A stretch of 6,065 nt of DNA from Rhodospirillales bacterium (GTDB taxonomy: Bacteria > Pseudomonadota > Alphaproteobacteria > Acetobacterales > Acetobacteraceae), in the NCBI GenBank assembly GCA_025352915.1, contig JANXSA010000715.1, positions 1-6,065 on the forward strand, given 5' to 3'. The notes under the pieces were generated by a model. The model ran no database searches. It was given only the letters and a program-made list of their open reading frames with translations, and had not been told where the DNA came from. Positions within the stretch are counted from its first letter, which is position 1. Every line of letters starts with the position of its first letter. The translations under genes and the position numbers were made by a program. Shown piece after piece: positions 1-4,526 of this stretch.

Positions 1-108
1 CAGTTGCTCGGGCGAGAAGTTGCGCAGCTCGGCCGGCAAGCGAACCCGATCAAGCAACGGGGTCGCGGGCCTGGTGCCGGCGCTGGACGGCAACACGGGG
101 ACGTTCAT
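1..108 (-). CDS. dxs: 1-deoxy-D-xylulose-5-phosphate synthase, N-terminal fragment (cut by window edge)
   Basis: DXS condenses pyruvate with glyceraldehyde 3-phosphate, using thiamine diphosphate, to make 1-deoxy-D-xylulose 5-phosphate. This is the first step of the MEP isoprenoid pathway, in the cytoplasm. Only the first 36 residues are visible. After a short variable lead (MNVPVLPSSAG) they contain TPLLDRVRLPAELRNFSPEQ, which fits the conserved DXS start (TPLLD, then a Pro-x-x-Leu-Arg helix leading to the next conserved helix). The frame stays open to base 1. The ATG at 108-106 was chosen because it lies 15 codons before TPLLD; GTG at codon 5 and TTG at codon 6 are alternatives. The upstream GGTGG is only a weak ribosome binding site, and the ATG overlaps the stop of a short upstream ORF as ATGA. 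The gene is divergent from the hydrolase gene. The catalytic domains lie outside the window, so the call rests on the N-terminal motif alone. Confidence 0.85.
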   Translation of the reverse strand, partial: MNVPVLPSSAGTRPATPLLDRVRLPAELRNFSPEQL

Positions 109-179
109 CGCCGCGCACCACCGATGCCGCCGGTGCCAGCCGCCGTCATGCCGATACCGCGACCCACGATGACTGGCAT
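105..179 (-). CDS. 24-codon leader-like ORF overlapping the dxs start
   Basis: This short ORF starts with ATG at 179-177, behind a strong Shine-Dalgarno GAGGAG (191-186) with a 6-nt spacer. It encodes a glycine-rich peptide beginning MPVIVGRGIGMTAAG. Its TGA (107-105) overlaps the dxs ATG (108-106) as ATGA. dxs has only a weak ribosome binding site of its own, so ribosomes ending here could reinitiate on dxs (translational coupling). The peptide has no recognised family, signal sequence or run of one amino acid that would suggest classical attenuation. The same frame is open back to 482 on this strand, but that extension runs antisense into the hydrolase gene and is probably a GC-rich shadow. 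The strong ribosome binding site and exact overlap are seen; the function is inference. Confidence 0.4.
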   Translation of the reverse strand: MPVIVGRGIGMTAAGTGGIGGARR

Positions 180-238
180 CGGTAACTCCTCGAACCCGCA
201 AGTTGGAACGTTAACGCAGACCTGCGCACTGTGCCAGA

Positions 239-285
239 CAATGTCCCGCGGCAGCAATGTGGCCGGCGTGCCGATACAATGTGGC
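239..285 (+). repeat. Three direct CAATGT repeats in the divergent promoter region
   Basis: CAATGT occurs at 239-244, 255-260 and 277-282. The last two extend to CAATGTGGC and start 22 bp apart, close to two helical turns; the first two start 16 bp apart. They sit between dxs and the hydrolase gene, where a regulator could act on either. This could be a short direct-repeat operator or chance; no regulator family is recognised from the motif. Confidence 0.3.
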
Positions 286-292
286 TGCGCGC

Positions 293-322
293 TTCTCATA
301 GCCGGCCGAGGTGACCTATACT
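293..322 (+). promoter_or_regulatory. Possible sigma-70-type promoter for the MBL-fold gene
   Basis: TATACT at 317-322 matches the -10 consensus at five of six positions. The best -35 partner, TTCTCA at 293-298 (18-bp spacer), is poor. A transcript would start near 329, giving an untranslated leader of about 58 nt before the CTG at 388. Supported only by the -10 match. Confidence 0.28.
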
Positions 323-374
323 CAAATGCTACATGATCGCCACGGTTCGTCGGCGACGGACGTCTGCGCATCCC

Positions 375-390
375 AGGAGATCGTGCCCTG
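375..390 (+). promoter_or_regulatory. Shine-Dalgarno and CTG start that set the MBL-fold gene start
   Basis: AGGAG at 375-379 is followed by 8 nt and then CTG at 388-390, in frame with the hydrolase. The reading frame is closed by TGA at 334-336. Between there and the internal ATG at 517 no in-frame ATG, GTG or TTG was found. The 43 codons from 388 to 516 carry family-like sequence (FETLGNAS, ILITDPWL, YFGSW), so the ATG at 517 is too late. CTG 388 is the only candidate near a good ribosome binding site; the other in-frame CTG, at 364, lies upstream of that site. Confidence 0.55.
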
Positions 391-1782
391 ACCTGCTCGT
401 TTGAGACGCTCGGGAACGCCTCGATCCAGATATTCGAGGATGGCCGCCCGATACTGATCACCGATCCCTGGCTGGTCGGCACCTGCTATTTCGGCAGCTG
501 GGCGCTGGACCATCCGATGAGCCAAACACAGATCGCCAACGCCACCGCGTCAGAATACCTGTGGATTTCGCACGGCCACCCCGACCATCTGCATCACGAG
601 TCGCTCGATCTCATGAAGCCCGGCCAGAAGGTGCTGCTGCCCGACCATTACCATGACGAGATCGCGGTCTCGCTGCGCGAGCGCGGCTTTGACGTGACGG
701 TCATGCCGTATCGCAAATGGCTGCGGCTTTCGCCGGCAGTTGAAGTTTTGTGCATCGACAACATCAACCAGGACGGTGTGATCGTCATCCGCGCCGGCGA
801 CGCGCTGCTGGTGAACATCAACGACTCGCCGATCGATGGCGAGGGCGGGTTTCTGCGTGGCCTGATCCGGCGCCACCCGAATGACCAGACCTACCTGTTC
901 GCGCTCTGTGCCTTCGACGCGGACATGTTCAACTTCGTCGACCCCGATGGCCACTCGATCGTCGGCCCGCCGGAGGAGCGTAAGCCCGGCGTGGTGTGGA
1001 ATGTGGCGAACAGGGCGGCACAGCTTGGCGTGAAGAATTTCTGCTGTTCGTCGTCGCAGCATATCTATGTCCGCGCCGACTCGGTCTGGGCCAATCCCTA
1101 TCGCGTGACCTGGCAGGACATCCAGCGCTATTGGTCGCATCCGAAGGTACAGCTGTTGGAGGCCTTCATCAGTGTCGATCTCGCCGACGGCACGGTCACG
1201 CGAAACCATCCCGGCCAAGCTTCTGACGAATCCCAGATCACCGATCGCTGTGGCGACGATGACTGGAATGAGCAGCTGAGCGAGGCGGAGTGGGGCCGGG
1301 TGGAGGCGTTCTTCCGCCGCTTCGAGATGATGTGGGAGTACCTGGATTTCGTGGCTGTGACGGTGGCAGGCCAGACGCGGCGCTTCGACAAGCCGGGCAG
1401 TGGCGCGGCGAACCCCGCTGGGCTGAACCTGTTCGTGCCGCGCCGGTCGTTGCTGGAGGCGGTGCAGTGGGGCTATATCGATGACCTGCTGATCGGAAAC
1501 TTCATGAAGGTCAACCTGACCAACACGCAGCTGTACCCGCGCTTCACCCCGATCGTCGCGAAGTTCGGCGGCAATGCCAAGGTGTTCAACCGCCCACAAT
1601 ACCACCGCTTCCTGTGGCGCTATTACAAACGCAATCCGGCCGGCACCTTCGCCTATCTCTGGGCGATGGAGTGGAACCACGTCTATCTGCCATGGATTCG
1701 CGATACAGCAGAGAAGATCGGCTTGAAGCCGATCCTCAAAAAGATCTACCGCAGCGTGGTCGGCTCGCCCGTTCGCTCCTGA
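388..1782 (+). CDS. MBL-fold metallo-hydrolase (UlaG / CMP-Neu5Ac-hydroxylase-like group), probable CTG start
   Basis: This is a predicted cytoplasmic metal-dependent hydrolase of the metallo-beta-lactamase superfamily; its substrate is unknown. From CTG 388 it has 464 residues. The N-terminal strands FETLGNAS (5-12) and ILITDPWL (22-29) resemble UlaG-type and N-acetylneuraminate-hydroxylase-like members. The metal-binding signature is HGHPDH (His62, His64, Asp66, His67). Later conserved-looking segments are NINDSP (143-148) and SSQH (222-225), which may supply further ligands. The C-terminal half is rich in aromatic residues and ends in a basic tail. I see no signal peptide or membrane segment. 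An annotation starting at the ATG at 517 would lose 43 residues, including the first beta strands. It is monocistronic in appearance: dxs diverges upstream, and about 100 bp separate it from the next plausible ORF. Relatives often lie in glycan or lipid loci, but nothing here supports that. The fold is clear and the specific function is not. Confidence 0.85.
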   Translation: MTCSFETLGNASIQIFEDGRPILITDPWLVGTCYFGSWALDHPMSQTQIANATASEYLWISHGHPDHLHHESLDLMKPGQKVLLPDHYHDEIAVSLRERGFDVTVMPYRKWLRLSPAVEVLCIDNINQDGVIVIRAGDALLVNINDSPIDGEGGFLRGLIRRHPNDQTYLFALCAFDADMFNFVDPDGHSIVGPPEERKPGVVWNVANRAAQLGVKNFCCSSSQHIYVRADSVWANPYRVTWQDIQRYWSHPKVQLLEAFISVDLADGTVTRNHPGQASDESQITDRCGDDDWNEQLSEAEWGRVEAFFRRFEMMWEYLDFVAVTVAGQTRRFDKPGSGAANPAGLNLFVPRRSLLEAVQWGYIDDLLIGNFMKVNLTNTQLYPRFTPIVAKFGGNAKVFNRPQYHRFLWRYYKRNPAGTFAYLWAMEWNHVYLPWIRDTAEKIGLKPILKKIYRSVVGSPVRS

Positions 1783-1881
1783 GTGTCCGTCCGAACACTT
1801 ACGACCAACCGCCCTGGATCTGGGCTTGAAGCTGTCCAGCCGCCGACCCACACTGGCCGCCCGTGGCAGAGGAGTCGGGTC
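1783..1881. other. Gap after the MBL-fold gene, nothing firm
   Basis: AGTGT (1782-1786) and ACACT (1795-1799) could form a small stem right at the hydrolase stop, but the stem is weak and has no U-run. No promoter was recognised with confidence. The ribosome binding site of the leader-like ORF lies at 1868-1874. Confidence 0.5.
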
Positions 1882-1995
1882 ATGCGTATTGCGCCGGTCA
1901 CGGCATTTCAGGTGCACCGGCGGTCGAATGGCACGCCGGCACGGCGCAGCATCTTGCCGTGCCAGGCGCTGGCCGGATCGCGGATGCAAAGATGA
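1882..1995 (+). CDS. 37-codon leader-like ORF overlapping the DUF1489 gene start
   Basis: This short ORF has the strong Shine-Dalgarno AGAGGAG (1868-1874) 7 nt before its ATG at 1882. It encodes a basic peptide starting MRIAPVTAFQVHRR and ending SRMQR. Its TGA (1993-1995) overlaps the two possible starts of the DUF1489 gene, ATG 1992 and ATG 1995. The DUF1489 gene itself lacks a good ribosome binding site, so translational coupling is plausible. A stem-loop at 1935-1967 lies inside the ORF. No family is recognised and the codon content is not clearly protein-like, so the peptide product may be irrelevant even if it is translated. Confidence 0.4.
   Translation: MRIAPVTAFQVHRRSNGTPARRSILPCQALAGSRMQR
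1935..1967 (+). promoter_or_regulatory. Stem-loop upstream of the DUF1489 gene
   Basis: GGCACGGC (1938-1945) and GCCGTGCC (1956-1963) form a perfect 8-bp stem with a 10-nt loop. It is extended by GCC/GGC across one bulged A (1964). The structure ends 24 nt before ATG 1992 and lies inside the leader-like ORF. It lacks a U-tract, so it is not an obvious terminator. It could slow ribosomes or shield the DUF1489 start, or be chance in GC-rich DNA. Confidence 0.35.
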
Positions 1996-2417
1996 TGCTG
2001 CATCTGACAAAACTCTGTGTCGGGATCAGTGACATTGGCCAATTGCGGCAGGTGCAACAGGCCAGGCTGGCGCGCGGCGAGGCGCTGCGCCACCTCACGC
2101 GCAGCTTCCCACGCCGGGCAGGAGACATTATCGATGGCGGCTCGCTGTACTGGGTCATCGCCGGTGCGACCGTGGTGCGACAGCGTGTGATCGACATCGA
2201 GGAAACAACCTACGCCGACGGCTCGAAATGCGCGGCCCTGGTGTTCGATCCTGAACTGATCGCGGTGGCGGCGCGTGCCACCAAACCGTTCCAGGGCTGG
2301 CGCTACCTCGATGCAGCCGCCGCCCCCATCGATCTCGCTGAAGTGCCGCCGACGCATGGCAGCGACCAGCTGCCGCCCGCGTTGCGGCGCGAACTGGAGC
2401 ATCTCGGACTGATCTAG
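1995..2417 (+). CDS. DUF1489 family protein
   Basis: This is a conserved protein of unknown function in a family found mainly in alphaproteobacteria. The 140-residue product begins MLHLTKLCVGI, the usual start of the family. It then shows SFPRRAGDIIDGGSLYWVI (37-55), RQRVIDIE (62-69), CAALVFDPELI (79-89) and KPFQGWRYL (97-105), all typical of DUF1489. The length fits the family. I see no signal peptide or membrane helix. The start is ATG 1995, or ATG 1992 giving one more Met. The frame is open back to a GTG at 1863, but those extra residues do not look family-like. Upstream there is no clear ribosome binding site; instead a 37-codon ORF with a strong one ends across the start. The family's biochemical role is not established to my knowledge. 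Confidence 0.9.
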   Translation: MLHLTKLCVGISDIGQLRQVQQARLARGEALRHLTRSFPRRAGDIIDGGSLYWVIAGATVVRQRVIDIEETTYADGSKCAALVFDPELIAVAARATKPFQGWRYLDAAAAPIDLAEVPPTHGSDQLPPALRRELEHLGLI

Positions 2418-2558
2418 CCCGCCCGGCGCCACCATCTTGCCCGCTTGTGCGGGGCTGCCGAATAGTGTAAATGATCTTAGTAAGATACGACGTTGAGTTC
2501 GCGCACTATCTAATCAACAGGTTGGCATACGGCGCGGCTTCGGCACGGAGTTCCCCCC
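2418..2558 (+). promoter_or_regulatory. Intergenic region, probable promoter of the small Tat-signal gene
   Basis: The first part has a short GC stem (CCCGC, TTGT, GCGGG) followed by no U-run, at best a weak terminator of the DUF1489 transcript. The following AT-rich part has TTGAGT (2493-2498), TATCTAAT (2507-2514) and the 13-bp palindrome. No pair of boxes has ideal -35/-10 spacing, so the promoter is not pinpointed. GGAG (2547-2550) is the ribosome binding site of the next gene. Confidence 0.4.
2474..2486 (+). promoter_or_regulatory. Perfect 13-bp palindrome in an AT-rich island, possible operator
   Basis: ATCTTA (2474-2479), G, TAAGAT (2481-2486) is a perfect 6+1+6 inverted repeat. It lies in an AT-rich stretch (about 2461-2520) that stands out from the GC-rich surroundings, 73 bp before the Tat-signal protein gene. 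The right half, TAAGAT, also resembles a -10 element, though no good -35 sits 17 bp upstream. Such a short AT-rich dyad could bind a dimeric repressor. No protein is recognised as its partner. Confidence 0.35.
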
Positions 2559-2744
2559 ATGTTTTCCCGTCGCAGTTTCTTTGCCGCCCTCGGCTTGGCA
2601 CTTCCGCTCGTGGCAGCCACCACCGCCGAAGCCGCCACCCGCAAGCGCACACCGCAAACCCGCCGCGCCGGCGCTGCCAGCGCCTCCAAGACACCGCGCC
2701 AGCGCCGCGTCGACGCCGAGACCGCGCCCGCCGCCAAGGGCTGA
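2559..2744 (+). CDS. Small exported protein with a twin-arginine-type signal, 61 aa
   Basis: The ribosome binding site GGAG (2547-2550) lies 8 nt before ATG 2559, which supports translation. The product starts MFSRRSFFAALGLALPLVAA. SRRSFF matches the twin-arginine consensus (S/T-R-R-x-F), a hydrophobic stretch follows, and an A-x-A cleavage site occurs near residues 24-26 (AEA). The predicted mature peptide is only about 35 residues. It is rich in Lys, Arg, Ala, Thr and Pro (for example RKRTPQTRRAG), has no Cys or aromatic residue, and is probably disordered. No known family is recognised. A hairpin follows 8 bp after the stop. It could be a genuine short secreted or periplasmic peptide, or the preserved N-terminus of a once longer Tat substrate. 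The twin-arginine motif and ribosome binding site argue that it is real. Confidence 0.6.
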   Translation: MFSRRSFFAALGLALPLVAATTAEAATRKRTPQTRRAGAASASKTPRQRRVDAETAPAAKG

Positions 2745-2751
2745 TCCCGGC

Positions 2752-2781
2752 CGGCAAGGCATCAACCGTCCTGCCTTGCCG
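2752..2781 (+). terminator. 10-bp hairpin after the small Tat-signal gene
   Basis: GGCAAGGCA (2753-2761) and TGCCTTGCC (2772-2780) pair perfectly around a 10-nt loop, with one more C-G pair outside. It begins 8 bp after the stop of the small gene and ends 92 bp before the solute-binding-protein start. No U-run follows directly; the nearest T-rich stretch (GATATTT) is 12 bp later. It may terminate or attenuate transcription between the two genes or act as an mRNA stability stem. Confidence 0.45.
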
Positions 2782-2873
2782 CTCGCGGCGCGATGATATT
2801 TCCCGGCTGCCCGCCCCGGATGCCTGCCCTGTCCGCTCGATGGCGGCGCTCCAGGGAAACGAGGAGGGCGTGG

Positions 2874-4391
2874 ATGCGTGGCTTGCCCGGCGTTGTCCTC
2901 GCGGCGTTGCTCGCCATATGCCCCGCCCCCAGCCATGCGCAGAAATCGGCTGATACGCTGCGCGTCGCCTGGCGCGATTCGGTCGCCACCCTTGACCCCT
3001 ACCGCAACCAGCAGCGCAGCGGGCTGATCCTCGCGCACCACCTGTTCGATGGCCTGGTGCATCGTGACCCCGAGAGCTTCACCCTCAAGCCGCTGCTCGC
3101 CACCTCGTGGCGCTATGTCGACAGCACCACGCTGGAATTCGAACTGCGCCGCGGCGTTACCTTCCATGACGGATCGCCATTCAACGCCGACGACATCATG
3201 TACACCGTCGCCACCATCCTGTCGGACCCCGCCATCTCGGTGCCCAGCAACTACGCCTGGCTGGACGGCGCGGAAAAATTGGACAGCCACCGCGTCCGGC
3301 TGAAGCTGAAACAGGTGTTCCCGGCCGCCATCGAATACGTCGCCATGGTGCTGCCAATCCTGCCAAAGGCGACGCGCGAGGCAATGGGCGCGGAGGCATT
3401 TACCCTGGCACCGGTCGGCACCGGGCCATACCGCCTGCTGTCGCTGGAAGCCGACTTACGCCGCATCACCCTGGAACGAGTGGATGCCTACTACCCCGAC
3501 AGCCCGAAAGGCCGCCCGCCGATCGCCCGGCTACAGATCGACCAGCTGACCGACGCGGCCAGTGAACTCGATGCCCTGCTCGCCGGGCGTGCCGACTGGA
3601 TCTGGAACTTCCTGGCCGAACACACCGAGACCCTCGCCCGCACCCCAAACATCCAGGTCATGCGCGCCGAGAGCATGCGCGTCGGCTACCTGACCCTGGA
3701 CGCCGCCGGCCGCACCGGCCGCGACAATCCGCTGACCGTCCAGAAAGTCCGCCAGGCGATTTTTCACGCCATCGATCGCCAGACCTTCGTACGCACCGTG
3801 ATACAGGGCGGCTCGCGCGTGCCCGAGGCACCGTGCTTCCCCACCCAGTTCGGCTGCGACGCCGCCGCCGCGGTGCGCTACGACTACAATCCCGCCCGCG
3901 CCCGCGCCCTGCTCGCCGAGGCCGGCTACCCCGACGGCTTCGATACCGAACTGGTCACCTACGCCCTGCCGCAATGGGCGGCGGCAATCCAGGCCTACCT
4001 CAAGGCGGTGGGAATCTCCGCACGCATCACGCAACTGCCAGTGGCCACCGCGGTGCGCCAGACACTGGATGGCGACGTCCCGATCGGCCAGTTCGCCTGG
4101 GGCAGCTTCTCAATCAACGACGTCTCCGCCTTCCTGCCCTTCCTGTTCACCGGCGGCGGCAATGACTACGCCCGCGACCGCGCCCTGGCCGCGCTGGTCA
4201 CACAAGGCGGCGCCAGCACCAACCCAAACGAACGGCGCAAGCTCTACAGCCAGGCCATCCGCCTGATCAGCGAGCAGGCCTACATGCTGCCGCTCAACAC
4301 CTATGTCACGACCTACGCCATGAGCCGCGGCCTCGCCTTCCGCCCTTTCCCGGACGAATTGCCGCGGTTTTACCTCGCGTCCTGGCGCTGA
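2874..4391 (+). CDS. Periplasmic solute-binding protein, family 5 (peptide/nickel ABC type), orphan
   Basis: Predicted to bind a solute, probably an oligopeptide or similar compound, in the periplasm and deliver it to an ABC importer. ATG 2874 is chosen because AGGAGG (2862-2867) lies 6 nt upstream and the product then starts with a clean signal peptide: MRG, a hydrophobic core, and cleavage after SHA at about residue 22. The frame is open upstream to 2793 but those residues are not signal-like. The protein has 505 residues, normal for the family. Typical SBP_bac_5 features are LDPY near the mature N-terminus, LFDGLVHRDPE, the signature GVTFHDGSPFNADDIMYT (from about residue 94), VGTGPYRL, VRQAIFHAIDR and ARALLAEAGYPDGF. 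A Cys in the signal region (LLAIC) has Ile at -1, so it is an unlikely lipobox. No permease or ATPase gene is adjacent, so the transporter partner must be elsewhere, or the protein acts alone. Substrate unknown. Confidence 0.93.
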   Translation: MRGLPGVVLAALLAICPAPSHAQKSADTLRVAWRDSVATLDPYRNQQRSGLILAHHLFDGLVHRDPESFTLKPLLATSWRYVDSTTLEFELRRGVTFHDGSPFNADDIMYTVATILSDPAISVPSNYAWLDGAEKLDSHRVRLKLKQVFPAAIEYVAMVLPILPKATREAMGAEAFTLAPVGTGPYRLLSLEADLRRITLERVDAYYPDSPKGRPPIARLQIDQLTDAASELDALLAGRADWIWNFLAEHTETLARTPNIQVMRAESMRVGYLTLDAAGRTGRDNPLTVQKVRQAIFHAIDRQTFVRTVIQGGSRVPEAPCFPTQFGCDAAAAVRYDYNPARARALLAEAGYPDGFDTELVTYALPQWAAAIQAYLKAVGISARITQLPVATAVRQTLDGDVPIGQFAWGSFSINDVSAFLPFLFTGGGNDYARDRALAALVTQGGASTNPNERRKLYSQAIRLISEQAYMLPLNTYVTTYAMSRGLAFRPFPDELPRFYLASWR

Positions 4392-4399
4392 CAAAAAGC

Positions 4400-4526
4400 A
4401 AGGCTGGGCTCTGCCCAGACCCGCCAGGGGCCAAGCCCCTGGACCTTATCATTTAAGGGTCCAGGGGCTTGGCCCGTCGCGCGAAGGCGCGCTCGGGGCC
4501 TGGCGGGTCTGGGCGGAGCCAGCCTT
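4400..4526. repeat. 127-bp branched inverted repeat, probable bidirectional terminator or REP-like element
   Basis: This element fills the gap between two convergent genes. The outer arms 4400-4428 and 4499-4526 are complementary except for one bulged G and one T/C difference (a U-G pair on the plus-strand RNA). The inner arms 4429-4445 and 4458-4474 are perfectly complementary over 17 bp around an AT-rich loop. The right arm carries an extra 24 bp (4475-4498) with its own small hairpin, CGCGC-GAAG-GCGCG, so the fold is a three-way branch. The left arm can also fold alone (CCAGGGGC-CAA-GCCCCTGG, 4424-4442). The right end overlaps the prfB stop codon by two bases. Similar GC-rich palindromes are dispersed in genomes of this group, which suggests a REP/BIME-like element. 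It should stop transcripts from both sides, though no long U-run is present. Confidence 0.8.

Larger units (their letters stand above)
109..387. other. Divergent intergenic region between dxs and the MBL-fold gene
   Basis: This 279-bp region separates two divergently transcribed genes and should hold both promoters. It contains the leader-like ORF next to dxs, three copies of CAATGT, and a TATACT box facing the hydrolase gene. I could not place a convincing sigma-70 promoter for dxs on the minus strand. No tRNA or other structured RNA was recognised. A plus-strand reading frame open from base 4 to 336 has no recognisable protein character, runs antisense through the dxs start, and is treated as a shadow. 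Confidence 0.7.

Noticed and set aside
4..336. Plus-strand 110-codon frame at the left edge
   Set aside because: It runs antisense through the dxs start and the intergenic region, with Pro/Arg/Gly-biased composition and no family resemblance.
384..392. GTG at 384 as start of the hydrolase gene
   Set aside because: It is in a different frame and meets TGA after one codon; it is only 4 nt from the Shine-Dalgarno, whereas CTG 388 is in frame at 8 nt.
333..404. 23-codon ORF overlapping the hydrolase start
   Set aside because: It has no ribosome binding site and an Arg-rich GC-shadow composition; unlike the two leader-like ORFs it does not end at the start codon.
1782..1799. AGTGT/ACACT stem as terminator of the hydrolase gene
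   Set aside because: It has only five pairs, partly A-T, and no U-run; too weak to call.
550..2010. Long minus-strand open frame of 486 codons across the hydrolase gene
   Set aside because: It is antisense to a gene with clear MBL-fold motifs, is rich in Arg/His/Asp/Val as expected of a GC-rich shadow, and shows no family motif or good start.
2514..3290. Minus-strand frame opposite the solute-binding protein and the small Tat gene
   Set aside because: It lies opposite two supported plus-strand genes and is low in complexity (GGGFGGGG-type); it is a compositional shadow.
4475..4498. Insert in the palindrome as a transposon footprint
   Set aside because: It has no target-site duplication or terminal repeats beyond its own 5-bp hairpin; it may just be part of the repeat family's structure.
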